Source of the DNA: Thermoplasmatales archaeon E-plasma | GTDB lineage: Archaea > Thermoplasmatota > Thermoplasmata > Thermoplasmatales > Thermoplasmataceae | DNA length: 64,000 nucleotides | Assembly (NCBI GenBank): GCA_000496135.1 | Contig: KI542675.1 | Location: 694,957-758,956, forward strand | Direction: 5' to 3' | Part shown: positions 54,844 through 63,405 of the stretch, piece by piece | Layout of the letters: the number at the start of each line of letters is the position of its first letter | How positions within the stretch are numbered: position 1 is the first letter of the stretch | Notes under the pieces: generated by a model | Told to the model about the DNA's origin: nothing | Database searches by the model: none | The model's input: the letters and a program-made list of their open reading frames with translations, nothing else | Program-made: the position numbers and the translations under genes

Positions 54844-55791
54844 ATGATAGGGGGCATCATAGAAACGGCTATACAGATAATAGGAGTTTTAATCCTTGCA
54901 CCGCTGGTACAGGGAATTTATGAGAATTTGAAGGCTAAGACTGAATCAAGGAAAGGTCCTCCAGTTCTTCAGCCATATTATGATCTGTTTAAATATCTTA
55001 AAAAGGAGAGAAATACAACTACCACAGGTGGAGGAATATACAGGCTCGCTCCATACATGGTTTTCTCCATATTCTTTACAATTTCATTTGTAATACCGGT
55101 TGTTATTCCTGAACCAACAGACTTCGCGCCCATGGTTGATTTTCTGGGAGGAGCCATGCTGTTCTCTCTGGCTTCTGTTATTCTAATTATTGCAGCGCTT
55201 GATTCAGGGAGCAACTATTCTGCTCTTGGGGCCAGCAGATCAGCAACATTTTCAGCACTGGCAGAACCTACATTAATCCTTGTATTTTTCGCTGTTGCAA
55301 TTCAGACTGGAACAAATAATCCTTACATCACAAACGAATCAATAGCAAACAGTTTTCCAACATATCTGTCACTTACACACATTCTGTCAATGATAGCATT
55401 TTTCATGATATTTTTATTTGAAACCGGAAAACTTCCCCTGGAAAGCTCCGGATTGTCAGAAATGGGGATGATTGATGAAGGGAGGGTTTTTGAATACGGG
55501 GGGAGGGACCTGTTCCTCATTAAGGAGTCAGCATGGATGAAGCAGTATCTACTTGGTTCTGTCCTGCTTAATGTTTTTCTGTTCCCATGGTTTATGCAGA
55601 ATTCTGTACTCGGTGCCATCGAAGATATTCCCATTATGATTGCAAAGTGGATATTTCTAATTCTCATTGTCATTTTCATAGAGCAGAGTCTTGCAAAGGT
55701 TAGATTGTTCAAGATAGCTGATTATCTTGCAGTCTCTTTCACCCTGTCGATTTTTTCTGTTGTCATATTTGTATTGGGAGGTCTGGTATGA
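54844..55791 (+). CDS. Ehr/group-4-hydrogenase-like membrane subunit (HyfC/NuoH type)
   Basis: 315 residues, about eight helices. The NuoH/HyfC signature lies in YENLKAKTESRKGPPVLQPYYDLFKYLKKE (first loop, about 25-55), whose charged residues face the quinone or ion-channel entry in complex I, and in FETGKLPLESSG (about 196-207), with the conserved Glu/Pro/Asp-type loop. It is the membrane foot linking the Fe-S arm to the ion pumps. First gene of the six-gene complex; its stop overlaps the next start as ATGA. Confidence 0.88.
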   Translation: MIGGIIETAIQIIGVLILAPLVQGIYENLKAKTESRKGPPVLQPYYDLFKYLKKERNTTTTGGGIYRLAPYMVFSIFFTISFVIPVVIPEPTDFAPMVDFLGGAMLFSLASVILIIAALDSGSNYSALGASRSATFSALAEPTLILVFFAVAIQTGTNNPYITNESIANSFPTYLSLTHILSMIAFFMIFLFETGKLPLESSGLSEMGMIDEGRVFEYGGRDLFLIKESAWMKQYLLGSVLLNVFLFPWFMQNSVLGAIEDIPIMIAKWIFLILIVIFIEQSLAKVRLFKIADYLAVSFTLSIFSVVIFVLGGLV

Positions 55792-56408
55792 CGGTCTCTG
55801 AATTTCTTGATGTTATAGCTGTCAGTTTACTTTTTACTGGTATATGGGCGCAAATAGGAACTTATGTTATGTCAAAGGTGCATGTTATTATTGTACAATC
55901 CGTTCTTCTCTCTGTTTATGCAATATATCTGGGTATCATTACCAGCTCCATAGATCTGGTAATTCTGGGAATACTTACCGTAACGCTCAGAGGATTCCTG
56001 ACAGCATATATTCTTCATAAAAAACTACCTGAAAGAGGAAATATGTTCAGGGAGATATCCACTGGTATTCCATCCATAACAATACTCAGCGTAATTTTGC
56101 TTGTAATATCTCTTGCGATATATCATGAAGTGTTCTTTCCATTTACGGGGAGCAATATTGGCGGAATCGGTTTTGCAATGATTATTCAGGGTATGCTGCT
56201 CATAGCATCAAGAAAGAACAAGATAGCTCAATTCAGCGGATATATAGAGGAAGAAAATGCAATAATTCTCCTGAGCCTTGGCATTGTTCCGTTACCACTT
56301 ATAGTTGAAATAAGTGTGCTTCTTGATGTTCTTGCACTTGTTATTGTTTCTGCTGTTCTTATATCTGAAACGCTTGAAACTGAAAACCTGAAGGAGATGA
56401 TTGGATGA
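55788..56408 (+). CDS. Ehr/hydrogenase-4-like small membrane subunit (HyfE type)
   Basis: 206 residues with about six helices. The layout and gene position match HyfE, whose C-terminal part resembles NuoK/MrpC. An acidic YIEEENAIILLSLGI (about 144-158) recalls the buried Glu of NuoK-type helices. It overlaps both neighbours by 4 bp. Probably part of the ion-translocating chain. Confidence 0.82.
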   Translation: MTVSEFLDVIAVSLLFTGIWAQIGTYVMSKVHVIIVQSVLLSVYAIYLGIITSSIDLVILGILTVTLRGFLTAYILHKKLPERGNMFREISTGIPSITILSVILLVISLAIYHEVFFPFTGSNIGGIGFAMIIQGMLLIASRKNKIAQFSGYIEEENAIILLSLGIVPLPLIVEISVLLDVLALVIVSAVLISETLETENLKEMIG

Positions 56409-57760
56409 TATTTTCAGGTGAATATTATGTATACTTTATCCTATCCATACCGGTTTTAACCTCATCATCTTATTTCTTCAGGCATTTTAAGGAAATAGGA
56501 ATTGCCGGGGCCTTTGTGACTGCAGTCAGTTCTATCATTCTTCTTCTTGCTCCCACGGGTGTATATGGTCCTTTCTTCCTGAATTCTCTCAACAGATACC
56601 TGATATTCACGGTATCCTTCGTTTATCTCTTTTCATCCATATTCGCTTCAGGGTATCATAAAAAATTGGGTGAATCTAAAAATTTAAGACTTCACTATTC
56701 ACTTATAAATCTGTTCACATTTACAATGCTCTTCACGCTTGTCATAGATAACTTTGGTCTTATGTGGATAGGACTGGAAGCTACAACAGCATCCTCTGCC
56801 CTTCTTCTCATTGTGGAAAGGGGAAGAAATGAACTCGAAGCAGCGTGGAGATATGTGATCCTTGTTTCATCGGGGCTTGCAATAGCATTAATTTCAGTAT
56901 TGCTCATATTTGACGTCTACAGGCATTTAACAATAACAAGCATAACTTCTGTAAACATCAATAATCCACTTCTTGAAATTGCCGGCGTTACAGCATTAAT
57001 TGGGTTTGGAACAAAAATAGGTATATTTCCAATGCATACATGGCTTCCGGATGCTCATTCCCAGGCACCATCGGAGATCAGTGCCATGTTCTCAGGTATA
57101 TTACTTCCTGTGGCCGTATACTGCCTTTATGAATTCTATTCCGTTACTGCAGTGGGGCCAGTTCAGGGAATATATCTGGTATTTATTTTCGCATCTTTAA
57201 TATTTGTTGCACTGGTTATGCCGTCGCAGACTCAAACAAAGAGAATGTTTGCATATTCAACAATGGAGAACATGTCGATTGCCCTCTTAGGGCTCATAAC
57301 CGGCGGTATTGGATTTCTTGGGGCAATACTCATTCTTCTTTCGCATGCCTTTGGAAAGTCAGGTGCATTCTATTCATCCGGTAACATTCTTGAGATTTAC
57401 GGTACGCGAAACATAACGATGATTCAGGGAATGAAAAAGCGAATGCCATATACCTCATCAACGCTTATTTTATCATCACTGGCTGTTACAGGGGCTCCTC
57501 CATTTGCAACCTTCATAGGTGAATTTCTCATCATTTACCAGTTGATTTCCATGGGGCAGATAGCTGGGGTCATAATTCTTGTCATATCACTCTTCATAAT
57601 TTCACTGTCGGTTATTTATAAAGTATCAACCATGATATTTGATGGAAATGAATATGTAAATAAGGAGGAACCAGCCATTAGTCAGATTCTCGTGACATTT
57701 GCCACCGTATTCATGTCGTTGAGTATTACCTTTTTCTATTTAGGGGGAATGATAATTTGA
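56405..57760 (+). CDS. Ehr antiporter-like subunit (HyfF/NuoN/MrpD type)
   Basis: 451 residues, about 13-14 helices. The proton-antiporter core motif is clear: WIGLEATTASSALLL (Glu near 120), KIGIFPMHTWLPDAHSQAPSE-like region (Lys near 202, with HTWLPDAH), and a later Lys in the second half (LLSHAFGKSGAFYSSG). These charged residues build the ion path in complex I-like pumps. ATGA overlap upstream and TTGA overlap downstream. Confidence 0.9.
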   Translation: MIFSGEYYVYFILSIPVLTSSSYFFRHFKEIGIAGAFVTAVSSIILLLAPTGVYGPFFLNSLNRYLIFTVSFVYLFSSIFASGYHKKLGESKNLRLHYSLINLFTFTMLFTLVIDNFGLMWIGLEATTASSALLLIVERGRNELEAAWRYVILVSSGLAIALISVLLIFDVYRHLTITSITSVNINNPLLEIAGVTALIGFGTKIGIFPMHTWLPDAHSQAPSEISAMFSGILLPVAVYCLYEFYSVTAVGPVQGIYLVFIFASLIFVALVMPSQTQTKRMFAYSTMENMSIALLGLITGGIGFLGAILILLSHAFGKSGAFYSSGNILEIYGTRNITMIQGMKKRMPYTSSTLILSSLAVTGAPPFATFIGEFLIIYQLISMGQIAGVIILVISLFIISLSVIYKVSTMIFDGNEYVNKEEPAISQILVTFATVFMSLSITFFYLGGMII

Positions 57761-58967
57761 ATAAAGAAAAAGTGGTAGAGGGTCTTTTTTATAAAGACGG
57801 GAAACAGTATATTATTCTCAGGGGGTCAGATTCCCCGCAAAGTGTTTCTGAAGAAGATTTGAATCATCTGGACCAGTGGAATAGTCTTAGAACAGAATTT
57901 GAACATAAGACCGGAGGGGAAAATACAATGGGATTTGATTATGGACCGAGTATGGGAGGAGTCATAGAATCCATTCTGTTCAGGATGTATACCAATGGTG
58001 AAAGAATTCTCTCCATGAGTGCCTATCCACGCTTCAAGGAAAGAATTATCAATATTAGCGGAGAGCATGTTGATAATGCAATTCTGAAGATTGAAAGATT
58101 TAATGGTTTTCACAGTGCATCCTATTCAACATTGTTCTGCAGGTCAATTGAACAATCACTGAAAATAAAAACAGCGAAATCCACAAACCTGACAAGAGTC
58201 CTGATGATGGAAATGGAGAGGATAGCATCCCACCTGTTTGTAATCACAAGGCTCTGCGAGGGAGCATCTCAGAATATAGCTGCATTTCATCTGAATGCAT
58301 TGAGGGAAAGGGTTTTACGCCTTATCTCAAAGGCTTTTGGACATCGTTATTTCTTTGGGATGAATGTCATAGGGGGAACTTCCAGAGAAATTCACATTGA
58401 TCACATAGCAGTGGAAATAAGGAAAGTTGTGGAAGAATTTAATGACATATTGAAACTTCTTTCAAGCTCCAGGATATTTATTGACAGGATTCAGAGAACA
58501 TGTGCAATCGATCGGCCATGGCTATGTGGTCCTGGCCCTAAGGGGCAACAGGTGAGAAATACGATGCCAGATTATTTGATTCATATTATAAGGGAATAAA
58601 ATTCAACGTCATAAATGAGAAAGGTTCTGACTCCCTTGCCAGATTTTTAGTAAGGGCACAGGAGATTACAGAGTCTGCAAATATAATAGAACAGGCGGTG
58701 AATATGCTGGAAACAAATCGGCCTGAAATTGAGACGACAGGGGAGGGGAGCGGCAGTTCTCTTAACAGTATGGAAACCCCCTCGGGAAACTGTACATTTT
58801 ATATTGAAATCAGGGAGAATAATATCGACTATGTCTATCTTAGACCGCCGTCACTGTTCAATCTTGAGGGGTTTCTGTCAGGTATGCAGGGTAATGTTAA
58901 GACAGACTTTCCCTTTGCTTATGAGAGTTTTGGAATCTGGGTCAGCGAGATGAGTGTGATATCATGA
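57757..58967 (+). CDS. Ehr large subunit (HyfG/NuoCD-like), no Ni ligands, frameshifted
   Basis: Homologue of the catalytic large subunit of group-4 [NiFe] hydrogenases and NuoD. It starts at TTG 57757. Where hydrogenases have ERxCGxC, this reads ERFNGFH (113-119), so both first-motif cysteines are Asn and His; the C-terminal DPCxxC is replaced by SFGIWVSEM. It cannot bind a NiFe site and fits the Ehr class. Frame one stops at 58599, but YDARLFDSYYKGIKFNVINE and VRAQEITESANIIEQ continue in another frame to 58967. One extra G in GGGG (58542-58545) would restore GPKGATGEKYDAR, giving about 403 residues. The ORF 58698-58967 is thus the same gene's 3' end. Confidence 0.85.
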
Positions 58968-59593
58968 GCAGGTGGATTCTGAGAGGCCTCAAAAAAGGAA
59001 TTATAACAAGCAGATTCCCAAAAGGAAAGCCCGAAACAATAAGTCCATGGTCTACATTGCCGGTATATAACGCAGGTACCTATGAAGAGTGCCCGGCAGA
59101 TGCTATCCATAAGAATGAGGTTGACCTGAGAAAGTGTATTTCATGCGGAAGGTGCAGCCCTGGTTTTACGCCGTCATTAAATGAAAACAATTCAATAATC
59201 TTAAATTCACAGAAATCGCTGAGGAAATCACTTAAGATTTATGTAGTGGATTCCGGAAGCTGTGGAGCGTGTAATTCAGAACTGCATGCACTTGGCAATC
59301 CCTATTATGATATGAATCGTCTTGGTATCTTCTTTGTAAATACGCCAAAACAGGCTGATGCAATTTTTGTTATAGGCGTCTTGAGTGAAAGAATGAAAGA
59401 GGTGGTGAGGGAGGCCTATGACATAATGGCCGAACCAAAACTGGTCTTCGCCATGGGGGCATGCCCCGCTTCAGGAAGTATTCTTGGAAAATCTCTATCG
59501 GGGATCCTTGATGCAGATGTTATTATTGGCGGGTGTCCTCCCGATCCATTTGTTATACTCGATGCAATCATAAAGGCCAGAGGTGGAGTCTGA
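58964..59593 (+). CDS. Ehr small subunit (HyfI/NuoB type) with fused ferredoxin-like N-terminus
   Basis: 209 residues. The C-terminal part (about 88-209) is a NuoB/hydrogenase-small-subunit domain with proximal-cluster ligands Cys100 and Cys103 (GSCGACNSELHAL), Cys167 (GACPASG) and Cys191 (GGCPPDP). The N-terminal 85 residues form a minimal ferredoxin-like unit with Cys43 (EECPADAI) and CISCGRC (Cys58, 61, 64), enough for one 4Fe-4S cluster, perhaps replacing the separate HyfH/NuoI protein. It overlaps the large subunit by ATGA and the next gene by 1 bp. Confidence 0.87.
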   Translation: MSRWILRGLKKGIITSRFPKGKPETISPWSTLPVYNAGTYEECPADAIHKNEVDLRKCISCGRCSPGFTPSLNENNSIILNSQKSLRKSLKIYVVDSGSCGACNSELHALGNPYYDMNRLGIFFVNTPKQADAIFVIGVLSERMKEVVREAYDIMAEPKLVFAMGACPASGSILGKSLSGILDADVIIGGCPPDPFVILDAIIKARGGV

Positions 59594-61461
59594 TGATTCC
59601 TGAAATTATCCTGGGTGTACTTTGTATACCTCCCATAGCTGCAATTTTTAGCAGAAAGGTATCATACGTTACAAATTCAATTATCTCCTCTCTCATAATT
59701 ATACTATCTCTCCTTATGCTTCTGAGCGTAATTAAATCAAGTTCTTTCTCAATGGGGTATCTTTCCTTTTCAATAGATAAGCTGTCAGCGGTATTCCTTT
59801 TCATTCTTGGACTGGTAGTGCTTCTTGACAGTATATTCTCCCTGTACTATGTGAATACAAACAGAATCATAGCCTTTGCATATTCGCTCTCAATTTACTC
59901 CATGATGGGAGTGCTGATCTCATCAAATTACCTGACTCTGATTCTTTTCTGGGAAGGTATGAGCATCTTCGGTTACCTCGCAATTGCATACAGGAAATCT
60001 TCGCAGGCTTTTCCACCATTTGTTTTCCTAGCCTTCGGAGAGCTGTCAACTCTATTTCTGGCTGTCTCATTTGCGGGTATTTACTTCTATACCGGAACGC
60101 TGAATATGATCAGCATGAACGTGAATCCATATATTCTGTTCATAGCACTGGTAGGATTCATGATTAAGATGGGTATAATTCCTCTGCAGATGGTTGAATG
60201 GCTTCCAATTGCCCATGGCGAGGCGCCAACAAATGGTTCCATAATATTCAGCGCAGCTATGACAACTGTTGCCATTTACGCAACTCTGAGACTTGTAATG
60301 CTGCAATCAGTGCCGTATATATCCATAGGGATTACTCTCATGATTGTTGGGTCATTTTCACTTCTTATGGCTTCAATTTATGCTGTATCATCGGAAAACA
60401 GCAAGATGCTCCCGGCATACAGTACCATTGAGAATTGTGGCGCAATGCTCACGCTGACTGGACTGTTCATAATTAACATGTATTATGGTAATGTAGATCT
60501 GGCCGGGTTTATCGTAATTGCTGTTCTTGTTTATGCCATGGCACATGCTCTTGCGAAGACGACTATGTTTATTTCAACTGCAGTTTCGGAAAATAAGAAT
60601 TTCAGTGATATTAACGGCGGTTCAATCCGTGGATTTTCGAGATTTGCCTTTGCTGTATCCGCTATTTCATTAACGGGTTTGATACCACTGGGAGGAGGAA
60701 TAGGAGAGTGGATGCTTCTTGAATCTCTTTTTATTACCTCAACCGGTCCACAGACATATATTTCCCTCACAGCCATATTTGCAGGAAGCCTTGCAGCACT
60801 GGGTGCAGGTATGTCCATAATTGCATTCACAAAGTACTTTTCCTTCATGACAAGGAACAGGGAGAATATTAAAAGGTCTTCAGATGTCAGAACTCCACTT
60901 TCAATTGCCGGTCCTGCTGTTCTTATTATGGGCGTTATTGCGCCTGTTATAATAACTGTATTTTCACCTGTCATTGCAAATTTTACTAAAATAGAGAACA
61001 TTCAGATTCTTGGTACGTTAAAGGATATTCCACAGGGATTTCTTATTACTTCTCCGGGGGTCAATGGATATTTTGGTTTCATATCCCCCACGTTCGATAT
61101 TTTATTCATTTCCGTGCCCTTTGTTGTTACATATTATATGTTGAGAGGGAAGGACAGAGGTGTTAACCCATGGAATGGAGGCTTGCCAGTCAGTGATAAA
61201 TTCAGTTCCTTTGCCTATTCAAATTCAATTCGTTTGATTATGAAAAAAGTGTATTTTACAAGAGAGGAGAAGATTAATGGAATATATAGCGAGAGAACAT
61301 TCGATATTTTCTGGGTGGTAATATCAGACCTTGCTTCAATATATACTAAATTTTCAAGGTATTTTGCCAGGAAGTTTATGAATGGAAATATCAATGCATA
61401 CATGGCATATACCATAATTGCACTTCTTCTTAGCCTAATTTCACTCCTGTTCTTTTTATAA
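59593..61461 (+). CDS. Ehr antiporter-like subunit (HyfB/NuoL type)
   Basis: 622 residues from ATG 59593, overlapping the previous stop (TGATG); an upstream ATG at 59533 lies in the small-subunit gene. About 15-16 helices. The NuoL-type core shows LILFWEGMSIFGYLAIAY (pump Glu near 119), KMGIIPLQMVEWLPIAHGEAPT (Lys near 193) and AHALAKTTMF (Lys near 319). The C-terminal ~150 residues include a hydrophilic stretch (MKKVYFTREEKINGIYSERT) and a last helix, as in HyfB. It closes the six-gene complex. Confidence 0.9.
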   Translation: MIPEIILGVLCIPPIAAIFSRKVSYVTNSIISSLIIILSLLMLLSVIKSSSFSMGYLSFSIDKLSAVFLFILGLVVLLDSIFSLYYVNTNRIIAFAYSLSIYSMMGVLISSNYLTLILFWEGMSIFGYLAIAYRKSSQAFPPFVFLAFGELSTLFLAVSFAGIYFYTGTLNMISMNVNPYILFIALVGFMIKMGIIPLQMVEWLPIAHGEAPTNGSIIFSAAMTTVAIYATLRLVMLQSVPYISIGITLMIVGSFSLLMASIYAVSSENSKMLPAYSTIENCGAMLTLTGLFIINMYYGNVDLAGFIVIAVLVYAMAHALAKTTMFISTAVSENKNFSDINGGSIRGFSRFAFAVSAISLTGLIPLGGGIGEWMLLESLFITSTGPQTYISLTAIFAGSLAALGAGMSIIAFTKYFSFMTRNRENIKRSSDVRTPLSIAGPAVLIMGVIAPVIITVFSPVIANFTKIENIQILGTLKDIPQGFLITSPGVNGYFGFISPTFDILFISVPFVVTYYMLRGKDRGVNPWNGGLPVSDKFSSFAYSNSIRLIMKKVYFTREEKINGIYSERTFDIFWVVISDLASIYTKFSRYFARKFMNGNINAYMAYTIIALLLSLISLLFFL

Positions 61462-61615
61462 TTTTGTCCGGTCATATTTAACTCCAAAATTATCCTCAAA
61501 CTGCAATATATGTTCTAACAGCCTTCAAATCGAAGTATTCCTGCTCAGATAATTGCAAATATTCTGATAAATGGATGCGTGAGTTTTAATATATCCTAAT
61601 TCTTTCTATTATTAA

Positions 61616-62042
61616 ATGGGAAGTTATCTTGACGGGGATGAATTTAACAGGTGGATAACAACTGCCAGTTCAACATTAAAATCAGCTCTGAACGACGGTG
61701 AATCCGGTTTTTATAACTGGGCGTGTTTCAAGGCACAACAGGCATCTGAGTTTTCCATAAAAGCCTATTTAAGGGGAACAGGAAACGATTCTTTTGGGCA
61801 CTCAATATCAATGCTCCTTCAAAAGGGGAACTTTGATACTGCAATCATAAACAAGGCAAAAAAAACTGGATAAATACTACATTCCTACCAGGGATACAGA
61901 TTCGTGGTCGGACGGAACGCCAGAGGACTACTATACAAAGGAAGATGCTTTTGATGCCATAGAATGTTCCAGGTCAATAATTATGGAGATTGAAGGTAAA
62001 TGGAGATCATTGAAAAGCGAATTGAAGAAAGAAAAAGAATAA
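61616..62042 (+). CDS. HEPN-domain toxin, frameshifted at an A8 run
   Basis: The start at 61616 reads DEFNRWITTASSTLKSALND and NWACFKAQQASEFSIKAYL, a HEPN helix pair, and ends at 61873. After the run of eight A (61858-61865), skipping one base continues KLDKYYIPTRDTDSWSDGTP, YYTKEDAFDAIECSRSII and a Lys/Glu tail to TAA 62042, the normal HEPN C-terminus (about 141 residues). YIPTRDTD matches the family's usual YIPTRYPD region. The shift could be mutation, slippage on poly-A, or sequencing error. The restored frame overlaps the MNT gene by 43 bp, typical of HEPN-MNT toxin-antitoxin pairs. Confidence 0.8.
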
Positions 62043-62356
62043 TAAGGAACGCACAGGAGTATTCCTTAACTTTTGAGTTTAAGGCCACAGTTATCCTCAT
62101 TGGGTCATACGCAAGAGGTGATTTCAACCTCTGGAGTGATGTGGATATAATGATAATTGGTGATTTTACTGGTAATCCTCTGTATAGACTTAAGAATATT
62201 GATTTTCCACCGGGATTTGAAATAATTCCGTTAACGGAGGAAGAATTTTATAAAATGAAAAATAGAAACAATAAACTTGTGAAAGACGCACTTGCTGAGG
62301 GTGTTATTTTAAGGGACGATCTTCAAATTTTTTGCCATAGTTCTGATTCTAAATAA
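62000..62356 (+). CDS. mntA: MNT-type nucleotidyltransferase antitoxin
   Basis: A 118-residue minimal nucleotidyltransferase with GSYARGDFNLWSDVDIMII (about 34-52), i.e. GSxxxG plus the metal-binding SDVD; a third acidic residue is in FEIIPLTEEEF. In characterised pairs MntA silences the HEPN RNase by adding AMP to a Tyr. The partner has YY at YKLDKYYIP-like text after its frameshift, so modification would require the full-length HEPN protein. It converges on the M48 protease gene with 2 bp between. Confidence 0.88.
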   Translation: MEIIEKRIEERKRIIRNAQEYSLTFEFKATVILIGSYARGDFNLWSDVDIMIIGDFTGNPLYRLKNIDFPPGFEIIPLTEEEFYKMKNRNNKLVKDALAEGVILRDDLQIFCHSSDSK

Positions 62357-62358
62357 TA

Positions 62359-63318
62359 TTAATTACCATGGCTCTTCCTGTATTCCTCAAGTTTCTGCAC
62401 TCTTCTTGCGGGATGGGGATGGTTTGACAAAATATGATCCTTTAATGTTACCTTCTGGTTCCTCCAGTGATTCAATAATGCCATATGAGGGGCGCGTATA
62501 TCCGATCCCGTTCCATCTGAGAACATCAGCATAGTAGCCGGTGATGATGCAGTATGCTTTTTCTGTCTGCCGAAATAATGAGGCTGATTTGCCTCTATCT
62601 TGGCAAGTGCCGTTTGCAATGTAAGAGAAGCTCCGGGTACAGTCTCTGCTGAATTCATATCAGCATAACTTTCTCTCATTCTATTTACACCAAGGATCAT
62701 CAGATTAAAAATAAAACTCATCGCAACAAGACCTATGGCCACTAAGAAAATACTTCCGCTATTGCCTCTTCGGCCCCCTCCTGAAAAGAGGATAGAATAA
62801 CCAAAATAAAGAATTAAGGTTGGAATTAATCCAATAGCCATAATCAAGCCTATATCATGATGTTTCAGGTGTCCAATTTCATGACCCAGAACGGCTTCAA
62901 TTTCATCCCTTGTAAGAATTGAGAGCAAACCTGATGTTATTGCAATTCTTCTTCCTGAAATGGGTGAACCAAATGCAAAAGCATTTGGAACCATGACGTT
63001 AGCTATGAACACTCTTGGAACTTTCTGTTTATTCAGGGAAGATACCTTCTTTACCGATTCCACAATCCAAAAATACTGGGGATCATTTTCAAAAATCTCC
63101 TTAGTATGATAAACCCTACCAACAATATAAGGCGAAATAAGCCACTGAATGATGTCCATTATGAGAAATAAAGTAAGAATGAGAAAGATAAGATTAGATG
63201 TTACTGCAATACCGAAGAAATATTCAAGTACTCCAAGTATTATGAAAGTTGCAAGAAACGCTATGGCAATCCCTGCAAGGATACTGGCAATTCTAAGTTT
63301 TATGGAATATAAAGACAT
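62359..63318 (-). CDS. htpX: M48 zinc metalloprotease, HtpX-like
   Basis: 319 residues. Two N-terminal helices (about 9-30 and 37-58) precede the catalytic HEIGHLKHHD (about 145-154) and a second helix pair (about 155-178 and 187-212), then the third-ligand region RMRESYADMNSAE (about 213-225). It degrades misfolded membrane proteins, with the active site facing the cytoplasm. It carries the C-terminal SNHPHPARRVQKL motif of the family. Confidence 0.93.
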   Translation of the reverse strand: MSLYSIKLRIASILAGIAIAFLATFIILGVLEYFFGIAVTSNLIFLILTLFLIMDIIQWLISPYIVGRVYHTKEIFENDPQYFWIVESVKKVSSLNKQKVPRVFIANVMVPNAFAFGSPISGRRIAITSGLLSILTRDEIEAVLGHEIGHLKHHDIGLIMAIGLIPTLILYFGYSILFSGGGRRGNSGSIFLVAIGLVAMSFIFNLMILGVNRMRESYADMNSAETVPGASLTLQTALAKIEANQPHYFGRQKKHTASSPATMLMFSDGTGSDIRAPHMALLNHWRNQKVTLKDHILSNHPHPARRVQKLEEYRKSHGN

Positions 63319-63405
63319 TTTTTTAGTATTGAAACCTGTTGATTAAGCTTTTCGCCCTTAGCCGAACCAACAGGGAAAATGAGCCTCAGGGAGATATGGT
63401 TAAAA

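Noticed and set aside
57757-58967. Active group-4 [NiFe] hydrogenase
   Set aside because: Both Ni-ligand cysteine pairs are absent from the large subunit.
58698-58967. Separate small gene between the Ehr large and small subunits
   Set aside because: Its sequence is the C-terminal continuation of the frameshifted large subunit.
60067-60431. Overlapping ORFs on both strands within the NuoL-type gene
   Set aside because: Shadow frames of a well-conserved antiporter subunit; they lack start signals and family resemblance.
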